DNA of 64,000 bases from Phoenix dactylifera. Taxonomy: Eukaryota; Streptophyta; Magnoliopsida; Arecales; Arecaceae. Position 1 is the first letter of the stretch, and each line of letters begins with the position of its first letter. The stretch is taken from NCBI RefSeq assembly GCF_009389715.1, contig NC_052409.1, forward strand, positions 6,869,605 to 6,933,604, written 5' to 3'. Of this stretch, positions 1 through 10,839 are shown piece after piece. A program made the translations under genes and the position numbers. The notes under the pieces are model-generated. The model had not been told where the DNA came from. It did no database searches and saw only the letters and a program-made list of their open reading frames with translations.

Positions 1-3000
1 CTCATATAAGTGGTTAAAGGGGTAGTAGTAGGTATAATTCTCGAATATCTAAGCTTAAACTTGTTGATGCTTCCCTCACATTTTTTTTCTTCAGATATTC
101 TTCCTTTTCGGCAGAAGCTAAGGCCAACCACTCTTAATATTTGATTACCAAATATATAGTATTATGTTTTTGCCTGCTCAATATATTAAGTTTGTATGGA
201 GTGACAAAGGAATGCGTTTTAATCTCCATGAGCTCATTACTAATTCCTTGTCATCAGATCTAATTATACTTGAAAACTATTTAAATAAAATTACTTTGCA
301 ATGTATTCATGGCACAGGTACATCTCATTTTGTATTTGTTTGTAGAGGTCTCTGTATGTCACCATATCAATCCTATGATACAAGCATTGGCACAGGCTAG
401 GAAGCCTAGTATTAAGCAAGAAATTAAATTAATCATGGAAGTAAGAAAGCAGATATAATTTTGTAAATCTAAAGATAAAAACCATCTAGGGATAAACAGT
501 AGCTTATCTTGCTGCTAAAGGCCCTCGCTGTCGCCGGAAATCCACCAAAGCTCCATTGAAATGACCACAAGCCATCGAAATCCACTAGGAAACCGCCATT
601 GTTCCTCGGAATCCACCAGAGTTTGTGTAAATCCACCATAAAAAGAAAATTTCGAGAGCAACCATGTGTTCATATGTAGTCTAGAGACAATAACTTTCAT
701 CAATGGATGAAAACTAAGAACATGTAGGGTATTTATAGGCTCTAGAACCTCTTACATTATTAAGGACGATTGGGTGCCATAGAGTTCAATTAGGACTTGA
801 ATAACTTGCAAACTAAGTATCTGGTACAAATTCTCTACCTTAGAAGCCTTCTAGATGCCAAATATAATCTAACATCTGATTTTGGTCTGACGGCATATTA
901 ACTATCGTTGAAAACCTTCTAGTTTAATTAGGACTTGAATTGTGATGGTTTTGGGGCTTTGGATTCCTATATATGACGACGACGACGATACCTTGCCATC
1001 AAAAAATGTGGCCCTGGATTGTGCTGATATTGCTTCAGTGTTTTATTAATATTTTTCTCATCCAAGCTCCAGCTAAAGTGATATAAGTGGTGCTGAAAAA
1101 CTTATTCAATAATATCAGACATAATGAAAGTTTTGATCAAGGTGAAATTATCATTTGGAATAACTAATACATACTTTAATGAAGGAAACTACCATGTCAC
1201 CATATGTAGTATGAGCACTCACTCTTCCCCTAATAAAGTAACTCCTAAAGGATTGGTGAGATACTATGCGTAAGCTAAACATGCATTGGAGAAAAGTGTA
1301 GTGAAACATAGAGATAGAAGAATCATTGTTTTCTATCACAGTTGCAGTGTTAGTTCCCCTGTTACAATGCTTATTCATTACTCCATGCTTACTATATGAC
1401 AAGGCAGACCTCAACATTTGAAATTGAAGAATTTCTTAGAGTTCTTTTAACCATTGGAGAGTACTTTCAAATTTTAATATCATATTGTATACAATCATTT
1501 AAGGTGACTTCTCTGCTAGACTGCTCTGATGAAGGTCTTAGCGAATTATGCATGAACTTCCTCTTGACCTTCCATGGATTCTAAACTCTTCTGATGCAAC
1601 ATCAAAAACTCTAATCTTGCTCTACTCTTCTTTGTCGATCTTGAGTTCGAGCATTCTGCTAGAAGAGCTTGCTTAGGTATAATTATTACCCATTTACAAA
1701 TTACTGCCTGTTAAGTGTTGTTAAAAATTTGCTGACTTGCTCCAGGTTTCGAGCACTGTAGTTAAACAAATCTGGTTCTAAGCGTAATGAGATATATCTA
1801 CATTTGGTGCTGCATTATGATAAGATATTCTTGTCCTCCCTAGTATTTTTTTTTTCTAGAGAGTTATGGAAAAGTGCTTCATTATGAGCAAGTCCAATTT
1901 GCTGAGAACAAAATATTTGTGTTTGGAAAAAACTACCATTGGTAGTCCATATGCATTTCCAATATTCATGGAGCCCTCAAATGGAACAGCAGTTTAATTC
2001 AAGACAGTAACATATTAGAAAGAGATTCATGTCTGTGGATTTGACGGAACCTATTTAGTCTATCTATATGATAACAATGACCATAATGCTGCGGTGGTTT
2101 CGATTCACTACCAGAAATTTAAATTAGTAGACCTTTCAATTATCAATAAAGACACGAATAAACAACTCCATTCCAAAGGAAAACATGAAAAACTGATGGC
2201 CTATGATGCATGTTAAATTACGAACTTCCCGACACCTGTTTCGCAAGAAAACTACATTATTCCATATACCTTACAAATCAACAATATTCATATCTAAAAA
2301 CACATACAATCATAGACACTATACTTGCATGCGTTTATATGGTTATCACTAATCTCATATGAAGAGCTAAAAGTGAGAATTGTGCAGAATATCTCGGGAT
2401 GTTTGATGTCGCAGTCCCCCGGAAAACACCCTTTACAAATGCCTTGAGCCCTAATACAAGTCTTAGCAAACATAAATAAAGAACTAATGAGAATTCTATA
2501 TTTTGAATAAGTTGCCACAAAAATCCTAAATAGCTAGGAAGAAATTATCTTCATTTGAAGTAACTCAAATTGTTTGCCAAAATCTGAGACATACTGAAAC
2601 ATAAATCTTGGCGCTGGCAACCTAAGTGTCGCAGATCAGATCATGATTGGAGAAAACTTCATCATGAGCAAATTGGACACAATCAACCAGAATTGCTGAT
2701 CTTGTTCTGAGTTTAACCAAAACAAACTCAGTTCACTCAGAATGGGCAAATTACAGCTTGAAAACCTAATCAAAAGCAAGTAAACATGCAAACCAGATAA
2801 ATATGCTCCGATCATTTTTATTACATGTGCTACCTGCTTGCCAGATCAGTTTCTGCATCTCAACAAACTACTAGGGATATTCTGCTCATAATAGTTGTTG
2901 TATTCTTGTAAGAGATATCTCAATATGCTCTCTTTATACCGAATCATATTTTATGATTCTAAGGTGATTCAACAAGCGAAGAATTTTTAAGTTAATTATG

Positions 3001-3477
3001 GTTAGGGTTCTGTTTCCTTTATGTCTTCATAGTCTGAACTTGGCTTCCTTCTTTTTTATCTAGAAATTGAAAAACTTATTTATTTCATTCATTTGAAGTG
3101 TTTCCCTTTACTTAATCATTTTATTTTCTAGATCTCTTCATCATCTGACAAGAAAAACGACATGCTTTAGTTAATAGCAGTTGACTCTCCTATTCCATGC
3201 ATGTGGGTTCACTGTCTTAGTCAATTTATATAGAAATCTTGAAAGATAAACAGTGTACACTTTACTCAACTGAACTCCCCCCTATCTATCTTGAAAGAAA
3301 AGTTCTTCAGTCATCGGTATTCGAGAACAGATCATTTAACTCCTACAAACATGATCATTTACTTAAGGAACTTTCTACAAAAAATAATAAAAAAAAAAAC
3401 CTTAAGGAACCTATCCCTCTGTTGATAATCTTATTAATCATGGATGTGACTGTTTACATGCCTGACAATTGCAATAC
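1..3477. other. AT-rich intergenic stretch, no gene recognised
   Basis: The open frames here are short (60-90 codons), lie on both strands, and show no recognisable domain, signal peptide or splice-linked partner exon. Base composition is AT-rich without strand bias. I see no terminal repeats or target duplications that would delimit a transposon. It may hold decayed repeats that only a repeat-library search would show. Confidence 0.5.
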
Positions 3478-3841
3478 ATGTACTTGGTTCCACCTGACTT
3501 GACTGTTGGGCAATTTGTCTATGTTGTTTGCAAGAGAACCAAGTTAAGTGCAGAGAAGGCTACCTTCATATTCTTAGACAATGTGTTTCCATCTCCAGGT
3601 GATTCTGCATACATAGTAGCAACATGAAAATTATATCAGTTCAATGTTCACACTAAGCAGCAAACCTGGTGTTTGTTTTGAATGTTCTAGGATCCATAAT
3701 GTCGACGATTTATGAAGAGAACTTGAGAAGAAAGATGAAGATGGGTTTCTCTATGTCACATACAGTGGAGAGAACACATTTGGGCTTGAGATAGCGCCCT
3801 TGACAAGAATTATTAAAAGGAAAAAAGGAATGGTGCTCTAA
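3478..3841 (+). pseudogene. ATG8: ATG8 (autophagy ubiquitin-like protein) 3'-gene fragment
   Basis: Two exons carry the C-terminal half of ATG8, the ubiquitin-like protein that is conjugated to phosphatidylethanolamine on autophagosome membranes. Exon A (to 3598) reads [16 protein letters not shown], then [16 protein letters not shown] intron of 92 bp (3599-3690) follows, and exon B begins [11 protein letters not shown] length change of about 8 nt after that motif (near 3722-3732) shifts the frame. The next segment, [17 protein letters not shown], is readable only in another frame and runs to a stop at 3839-3841. The Gly where ATG4 normally cleaves is present and followed by about 15 residues. 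The N-terminal half of the protein is not visible upstream. The kept intron argues for a DNA-level duplicate, not a processed copy. Identity is confident from motifs; non-function is inferred from the frameshift and missing 5' half. Confidence 0.8.
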
Positions 3842-4817
3842 ACTTCATTCTAGCTGAATGAGCCTTTGATTTGTTCCCATGATCTCAGTTGTTTTTTCTT
3901 TATCCACTCACAGTATTTAATGCATGCCCACAAAAGACTGACTAACCAGTTATAAATTGCATGGTGCATAGTATAGATTGGCTTTCACAGGATTGAAACT
4001 GTACAAGTCATCCGATTGATGATTTATATAATCTACTCCAATTTAAATTTTTATTTGTGTTTTCTTTTCTTTTCTTTTCTTTTGCCTTAAAAAAATTATC
4101 CTGTGCTCCTTGAAAGTTCTATGGGGAGGGCATAATTGATGCAACCTTGAATTACATCATATTTTTTTCCTCTCTTTCCCATGGACAAATGCTGATTGAA
4201 ATTGATGGTTTAAATTTTACTAAAAACAAAGCATGCATAAACTCCAATTATAAAACTCTTGAGAAGAGGATTTAGCCTCTCTCATCAGCAGCTGAGGCAT
4301 TATTCTCATCCTTGGAACCCACTGAGAACCTGGCAAGTTTGCCAAAACACAAATGTTCCAGGTCTGGTTCTAAGTTTGTGCCAAGTCAGCTGTGTATAAC
4401 ACATGCTTTGAACTGTTGCTATCACTCACAAGGGCCATGGCCACTTAAAAGAATGACATTGTCGAAGCTAAGCTGCAAACATCCAGATATAAAGCAAAGT
4501 CTAGAAGAACTTTCATAGCTCTTCAATTTATTCAGAAATCAGAATGAAGACACCTAATCAGTTTTATAGTTTCGAGTTCTCCCGAAGCTGCCATATTATT
4601 CTCATTTATTCCTAAATGTCACAACCTTAGAATCTGCAGTCTAGAGACCATCTTGGTGATCTCCTGAGTCAAAAGGTAAAACCATATATCTATACACTCG
4701 AGCGGGATATCTTCCTTTTTCTAGTTTTCCACTTCCTTTGGTCTCGGCCATCTTGGCTTAAGGTCAAGCCTGATATCCGTAAATTCTCTATGCACATACC
4801 TTTTTCTAATAAAACCA
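3842..4817. other. Intergenic, nothing recognised
   Basis: AT-rich DNA between the ATG8 fragment and the miniature LTR element. A 68-codon open frame at 4312-4518 has no family resemblance that I can see. A short TTTTC run lies near 4062-4083. Confidence 0.4.
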
Positions 4818-5215
4818 TAAGAACCATGCCGGCGTGTGTTTAGTTTCAAATCAGTTATTCATCGAATAGATTTTGGATACTTATATAAAACCAAAAAATA
4901 CAAAAGATACCTTCGACTAGTCATTTTGGATGAGGTCTTGAGTTGTGACAAATTGTATCAAAGTAAATTCGATCCATAACTTATGTGGACTAGGAGACAT
5001 TGTAGTACGAATTTATTAAGGCTGACCACGGGCCAATTGTGGTGCTTGTAATTAGATTTGAATGAATTTGAACCGTTAGCTTAACGAGGACGTCAGGGCT
5101 CAAACGAAGAGAGTATGTGAGAACCCATGTGAGCGTATGTTTAGTTCCACATCGATTATTCGCTGGATAGATTTCACGGATAGGTAACCTTCCCTTTCAT
5201 TAAAAAAAAAAGTCA
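4818..5215 (+). mobile_element. TRIM-like miniature LTR retrotransposon, decayed
   Basis: Two related copies of a terminal sequence (4818-4950 and from 5116) both contain a core like TTAGTTCCACATCGATTATTC followed by GGATAGAT. The first ends in ...GTGACA and is followed by TTGTATCAAAGT at 4953-4964, a close match to the usual initiator-tRNA-Met primer-binding site TGGTATCAGAGC. A purine-rich run (AAACGAAGAGAG, about 5103-5113) precedes the second copy, as a polypurine tract would. There is no coding capacity in about 165 internal bases. This is the layout of a terminal-repeat retrotransposon in miniature. The second LTR seems cut short near 5215 and I found no clear target duplication. Confidence 0.6.
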
Positions 5216-5898
5216 GCGGTACTATTGTAAGGTTATCCAATCTCAGCTATTTTTGTTCTTCTTAACCCTCTTGTAAATGTTCTATAGTTCTGCAAACTCT
5301 TGGGTCCAACCTAAAGTTCATTTTTTTATTTCACTTTCCCCAATCAAGCATGAGAGCAACCTGCAAATAAACTATTGTTTTGGTTGATCACATTATATAA
5401 CGAGAAGCGAAAATTTTAGGTACGAACGCGGCAAGGAATGTCTATTTAGGTTGGTATTTTAACGCAAAACAATACCCCAGCATATTGCTCGCCACCTGCC
5501 ACAGTGTCCAAGACAAGGCTAAGCTTCAGACAGCCCATGAACAACGCCAAATTGGGTACCAGATTTGTCCTAAAAAAATGTCACCAAATCACGATCATAG
5601 CAGCCTCTTACTTGCGTTTCCCAATTCTTTTAAGATTCTATAATCTCAAAATTTTCAGTCTCTTAAACTAGTTTCAAGTTTATTAGCTCTTAACTCTTCT
5701 CTTCTTTTCCAGTGCAATCATAAGTGCCCAAAATATCATGGAATCTTGCATGTCCTTTGAAACTCCTACCTAGTTTGATATGATATACATATATAGATTT
5801 TCTAATGGATAGGTCTCACAGATTTCAACATAGATTGTTTGAAAATTAGTGAAGCACATGAGTTTTTTGTAACTGATATATGATTTGCTATTGTTGTA

Positions 5899-5990
5899 AG
5901 GATCGGACTGGAGCGTTTGTTTAGTCCCATATCAATTATTTGCTGAGTAGGTCTTAAATATTTATATAGAATTAAAAAATTTAAATAATA
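5899..5990 (+). repeat. Solo LTR fragment of the same TRIM family
   Basis: The stretch around 5915-5980 repeats the LTR core seen at 4835 and 5140: a TTTAGTCCCATATC-like motif, then an ATTATTTGCTG-like motif, then an AT-rich TATATA segment. No primer site or second LTR is next to it, so it is probably a solo LTR or LTR fragment. Confidence 0.5.
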
Positions 5991-6099
5991 TTTTTATACA
6001 TCACAGAGCTACATGTATCACAGCAGTCACGCTCCCAGGGTCAATTGATGAAGTCCTCTCAGGTTTACTTCTACATGGGGTCCCATTTCTGAGTCTACA

Positions 6100-6575
6100 G
6101 TGTCTGGACTCTACAGCGAAGCTAAAGCTCCCGAGGGGCAACGCCGGCCCGGCAACGGACCGCGCGACGCGGACCGGTCAACGCGCTTGGGGAGCAGCGG
6201 TCTTACCAAGACCGCGGACCGAGTCAAATCCCGAGAAGGCCTCGAAAGACCCGCTCGGTGTACGGTACCTGCCGATAAAATCCAGGCGCTTCGGCGTCGT
6301 GGTGGGACCACGAGACACCTGCACCGGTCTTTGCTGGACCAACCTCTCAGAGATTCCCACGTGGCAAAGCGGTCCCGTTGATGGTGCGCTCCCATCTCGC
6401 GGCACGGCTCGTGTGTCCCGGCCTCAAGACGGCGGAGACGGGGAGCCGGTCACCGTCCACGGGGCCATGGATGCTGATGTCCCCCTCCTGGATGGGCCCC
6501 ACGTGGCATTCCTGTCGTCTCCGCGTTCTCTCGTGGGTCCACGAACTACGTGCGGTGTTTATTAAGACGTACATT
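6100..6575. promoter_or_regulatory. GC-rich, CpG-rich island with two G-box/ABRE-like sites, no gene attached
   Basis: About 470 bp of very GC- and CpG-rich sequence lies abruptly in AT-rich DNA. It carries CACGTGGC twice (6358-6365 and 6500-6507), the core bound by plant bZIP/bHLH factors. Overlapping open frames on both strands (up to 94 codons) show no domain and look like a by-product of high GC. No coding exon follows. It may be an orphaned promoter and 5' region of a lost gene, or a transposon-carried gene fragment. Confidence 0.35.
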
Positions 6576-7355
6576 CAATGTTGGCAGGCTTGAATATTGC
6601 ACCCTTGACTCGAAAATTAATCACAAAATATGAAATATAAATAAGTCAAAAATCAGTCAATAAGGCATATAGAGGTTCCAGATCATGATTTTTTGTTGCC
6701 TTTTACTTATAAATTTGTGGTTTTTAAGACCTAGTTGTTTTTGTTGAAATGAGATTTTCAAAATTAAAAAAGGTAAGGCAATGAGAAAAGAATAATGATT
6801 TAAAAATTAACTTTAAAAAAATCTCAAATTCATAGTTTTAAAAACTTTTAATAAATTACCTACAACTTCATATTCTATAGTTTACACAAAATTAGTTCAA
6901 GAGAAAGTTTACCAAAAAAAATCATCTATGTAACTTAAGTACAAAGAAATTATAATAATAGTTACATGATGTGCTATCATATGGTATTGGAATACAACAT
7001 TTTTAGTTCAATTAATGTTCTTCAATCCACAGCCTTTCTCGTTACATATTTGATTTCAACTTTAAATTTGTTGCATTTATATATTGTGCAAAACAAAGTC
7101 AGGATGATTTATCATATTTAAATATTTGCTATGATTAGATTATGAAATTATAAAAATAGTAATTATTTATATAATGAGAAATGATAATCATAGTCTTAGC
7201 TTTCATTAATTTTATATTTGGTCAAAAGTAGCCATGGTCATCAACTAGGTCGAATAACCCTCTTCCTAAAAGAGGTCTTGGGTTCAAGTTTTTGATAGTA
7301 CATCTTTAGATGTTTGAATACAGGTAACATCTTTTTTGGTGAGTGTTCTCTCCTA

Positions 7356-7398
<43 letters not shown>

Positions 7399-7998
7399 AA
7401 GTAAAGAGAAGAAAAGGAAATGCATGATCTCTCTAGTTTTTGACTTAATTTCTCAGTTCTCTTCCAGAATACAACATATTGTAGAATGGTTACCACATAA
7501 TTGATTGTAATCACAAACTTCAATCTTTTTTAACTCTTTTCTTTTGTAAAAAAATGAGAAATTGACCATTATGTTTCATTTCACTAGGGAATGAAATCAA
7601 CAAACAGTCAAAAAATAACCATAGAGAGATCCACTGGACTTCAAAAAACTAACGATTTTTACAGCATATATACCATAATAAATTCTCATGCCCAGTATAA
7701 TTTGTACTTTGCTTTACATGGAATCGCCTAATATATATGGATTTTTTTACAATTAGAATATGAGACTTGATCCCTTTTTATAGGCTTAGGTTACTTGATA
7801 TCCATAAGAGATCAGGAAGAGGATTTCCCTTTTGTTATAACTATGATGTCTGGTTTAAAAGTTAGTATTTGAGATTTAATTTCATACCACAAAGCACTTC
7901 CTCGAATGATATTACACCTTACTGAAGTGGCAAGAGGACTGGGGTTCATTTCTAGTCGAAGTCAGATACCAAGAGTACGATGAGTATAGGATGGAAAA
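6576..7998. other. AT-rich intergenic DNA with a CT microsatellite
   Basis: No gene recognised. A pure (CT)n run of roughly 38 bp lies at about 7358-7395. The rest is AT-rich single-copy-looking sequence. Confidence 0.5.
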
Positions 7999-8160
7999 GG
8001 TAGGGATGCGGCTCATCACTTCGAGGGTTTTATCTCGGAGAACGATGCTTCTGTTTTAGTTCCATTGCATTGTCTTTTATTGTTTGACTCTTTGGATTGT
8101 ACTCACACTTATTGTGTGTGAGCCGCCGATATACTTAAAAAAAAAAAAAAGGTAGGGATG
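7999..8160 (+). mobile_element. Very short 5'-truncated LINE insertion with target duplication
   Basis: The sequence ending GTGTGAGCCGCCGAT followed by a poly-A run matches the 3' end of the LINE at 52098-55010. The first bases (about CTCATCACTTCGAGGG) match its RNase H C-terminus. The insert (8009-8150) is flanked by the direct repeat GGTAGGGATG at 7999-8008 and 8151-8160, extended by the preceding A run. This is the signature of target-primed reverse transcription with strong 5' truncation: only about 140 bp were copied. Confidence 0.8.
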
Positions 8161-9290
8161 AGCCCCTTCAATCTTGAAAAAAGAGAAAAAAATTATAACA
8201 CAATGGTGATTAGTTGAGTAATATAATTGAATCATGTTATTTTACCTATGTGCATAAATTTCCAAGGTAATGCAAGCAAGTTTAATTTCCAATCCAAGCA
8301 AGAATATTATAAAGATACCTGCTTGCATTCTAATTTACATAGAATAACCAAGTCAGGTTAATTTATGCAAGTAATTTTACTTTGATCTCTAGGTGGGTTT
8401 TAGCATATATGCCAAGTAGCCTTACAACCTTAGCCACCTGATGTTGTTTTGTTGCTTAATCCAAATATCCAATTAAGTTCGTCATCTCATACCTGAATGT
8501 CCACGGGTTGGGCAGGGTTAGCTTGTTACAAAAAAATTATGAGCTTTTTGATCTTTTCTTTGGTATTGAGCTTGGATTTAGGTTTAAATTAAGCCCTAAA
8601 ACCTTCTATATGCCATAATGTTCGATATTTTCAAAATTTTAAAAAATAGAATTTTATTTTAAATCAAAATAGCCAACCATTGTGGTGGTTAGTTGGCTAG
8701 CATATTTTCAAAATGGCGAGATGTGCTACTCTATAAATAGCTAATTGACCCTACGAACCAGAATAACACAACTATAATTACATCAGTCTCATTCTGTACG
8801 TAGATACTAGTAAATGCTCATTGATTTGACTCATTACCATAAAATATAATCAAACATTGGACTTCATTATATCCTAAAGATTTATCGAACATTCTCTTTG
8901 CATACTCTATTGGTGAGAGCGAATAAAAGCCTTTATACCTTAAGCCATTCTTATTTGAAGATTTCCATCGTTCTCATTTGAAGATTTTCATTTTCTCCTC
9001 CCCTTTTGCTCAACATAAACTCTGAGATTTTTCCGGCTTCTCTCTCTCCTTTGCTCCCCAGAAGTACTGGTACCCGCCCCATTGTGAACTTTTGGAAAGG
9101 GCAGACAAAAGGAGCCAACCTCTTCTTTCCTCTCCCACACATCCTCATGTTCTCCCGTTGAGAGTACAACACCTCTTCGATCACCTCGTGAATCCCTGCA
9201 TTTAATGCCTTTCTTTCTCTACAAAAACTTTTGCCCTACTATGAACTCAACCAAAACTCAGCCAAAAAGTGTCCTACAAAGAAAGCCACC
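8161..9290. other. Intergenic and upstream region of the RGF-type gene
   Basis: AT-rich DNA without a recognisable gene. The 77-codon open frame on the minus strand at 8951-9184 looks like a chance reading of the CT-rich leader. An ATG at 9205 in another frame and an in-frame ATG at 9231 lie upstream of the preferred start at 9291. They could act as upstream starts on the transcript. Confidence 0.4.
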
Positions 9291-9810
9291 ATGTCCTTCC
9301 CCCATCTCCTCATCCTCCTACTCTATCTTTCTGTTCAACCATGCAATGGCCGCCATCTCCTCTTCATGGATTCAAGCAACTTACCTCATCACCTTCGCAA
9401 GGTTGGTGCAAGGACCCAAACGTAGTGTCAACTTACAGGTCCTCACTGCATGCTGTTATTTTATGCTCTTCTAGTCTAATGTTTCTGCTTTAATTATTGT
9501 TATGATGAAGTTTGATCATGTGGAGCCAAGTAAGCACTCATTGGAGAGACCCCAATCTTTCAGCCTGGTTCCGGTGAACCAAGGTGTCATCCATGAGATT
9601 CAGGGTGATGTTGCTCCTGAAAGGCTGAAGGGTCCGAAAACTCCTTCAACAGACTTCAACAGCAGAAGAGAAATGGAACCCGGTGTCACTCAAATCCAAT
9701 CTCATGACACGGATTCATTATTGCATGTGCCACACGAGAAGCATGAAGAACATCTCGAGTTTAACATCGACTATGACCAACCAAAAGCACATCCCCCATC
9801 TCACAACTGA
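9291..9810 (+). CDS. RGF: RGF/GLV/CLEL-family secreted peptide hormone precursor
   Basis: Two exons, 9291-9401 and 9511-9810, are joined by a 109-bp GT-AG intron in phase 0 and give a precursor of 136 residues. The first ATG with ideal context (GCCACCATG) opens a hydrophobic signal peptide, MSFPHLLILLLYLSVQPCNG. A variable hydrophilic middle follows. The protein ends exactly with DYDQPKAHPPSHN. That matches the root meristem growth factor (RGF/GOLVEN/CLE-like) core, which starts with Asp-Tyr (the tyrosine is sulfated in known members), contains a proline normally hydroxylated, and ends His-Asn at the stop codon. Such peptides are cut from secreted precursors and sensed by RGI/RGFR receptor kinases in root meristem, gravitropism and lateral-root control. 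An in-frame ATG at 9231 would add 20 residues before the signal peptide and is less likely. Family identity rests on the C-terminal motif, precursor architecture and size. Confidence 0.85.
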
Positions 9811-10249
9811 AGCCAACCACAATTCCGCCCTCACCAGTAGCCTTCGTCGTCTTCTTTTCTCTGGTTCCTCTATAACCATGTAAAAAAAGGAGTGAAGTAG
9901 TGGTTTACTCCTACATCTACATGCACAAACATTTATATATATATGGTTAGCATGTATAAATATATTATAGGGTTGTATCTTGTATGCAATATATGTGTTG
10001 TTTGGTGTTTGTTCTCATACAGTAGTTGTGCATGAAATTGTCCTTTGAATTCATTTGTGTCAATACTCCATTCTAGTCTTCTCCCCACCACTTTTTGACA
10101 CACGAAACCTCAGCAAAGAAGGCAACAAAAAGCAAAAACGTTGATGCATAATTCTTTTTTTTTGTTAGTTGTCATCGGATGAGTTGGAGTTGAGGTTCTA
10201 AAGCCAATCTTGGATAAAAGATGGATTGGGTAATTTCTTTTCCTTCCGA
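9811..10249. other. 3' flank of the RGF-type gene
   Basis: AT-rich 3' region, probably including the transcript's untranslated end (TATATATATGG near 9936). No polyadenylation site can be assigned with confidence. No other gene is seen. Confidence 0.4.
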
Positions 10250-10722
10250 GAAGGGTATTTGTCGAGGTACGCGGGGACGCGCAGGGTTCATCATCAGGAA
10301 CTCGAACGCCAAGGTGGTGGCAGCTGGTGGCTGTCAACTATTCGATATCTCAGTTCCTGGTGCAGAGTTGAAGACTGCTTGGGCTGGCCTTCGTCATGTC
10401 CGACTAGGGCTGCGAGCTCGCTCAATCATCTTGGAGGGTGATTCGGCTACGGTTATCAGCTGGATTCAAGGGGATCCAAGGAGTGTTGGCGATGACCACC
10501 CTCTGCTACGAGACATCTTGGCTATGATGAGGAACGGTGGGCCTTTCAGGCCAAGCATATATTTTATAAAGTTAATGGGGCTGCGGACTGGGTGGCTACC
10601 TATGTGGCCAACCATACGGACATTACCTTGTGGGCTGGGGATAGGGAGCTATCTTAGGTGCTCCGAGATATTTTTTTTATAATTGTATTGGGTCTATATA
10701 TTCACGTCCGTTGCGTACGGAA
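10250..10722 (+). mobile_element. LINE 3' fragment: RNase H domain remnant
   Basis: The reading frame from about 10260 encodes a plant LINE-type RNase H. A beta-strand segment GAGF-like at the start is followed by VPGAELKTAWAGL, with the catalytic Glu, and IILEGDSATVISWI, with the catalytic Asp. After about 10540 the frame changes, and NGAADWVATYVANH with the last Asp is read in another frame. The terminal part resembles the 3' end of the LINEs at 19110 and 52098. There is no intact poly-A; a GA/TA microsatellite block follows instead. Reverse transcriptase is absent, so this is a dead 5'-truncated copy. Confidence 0.75.
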
Positions 10723-10724
10723 TT

Positions 10725-10749
10725 GAGAGAGAGAGAGAGGGTGTTTGTC

Positions 10750-10836
<87 letters not shown>
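10725..10836. repeat. Compound microsatellite (GA)n-(TA)n-(GA)n
   Basis: A short GA run (10725-10739) is followed by a spacer, a pure TA run (about 10757-10785) and a long GA run (about 10786-10836). It lies where the A-tail of the LINE fragment should be and may have grown from it. The Ser-Leu and Ile-Tyr dipeptide open frames over it are artefacts. Confidence 0.9.
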
Positions 10837-10838
<2 letters not shown>

Positions 10839-10839
10839 T

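Noticed and set aside
4835..5980. TCCCACATCG-like words near TATA motifs, resembling the upstream element of plant U-snRNA genes
   Set aside because: The words lie inside paired LTR-like copies around a primer-binding site, and no snRNA-like transcript sequence follows. A TRIM element explains them better.
9205..9474. Alternative 89-codon reading at the RGF locus
   Set aside because: It lacks a signal peptide and does not lead to the conserved C-terminal peptide.
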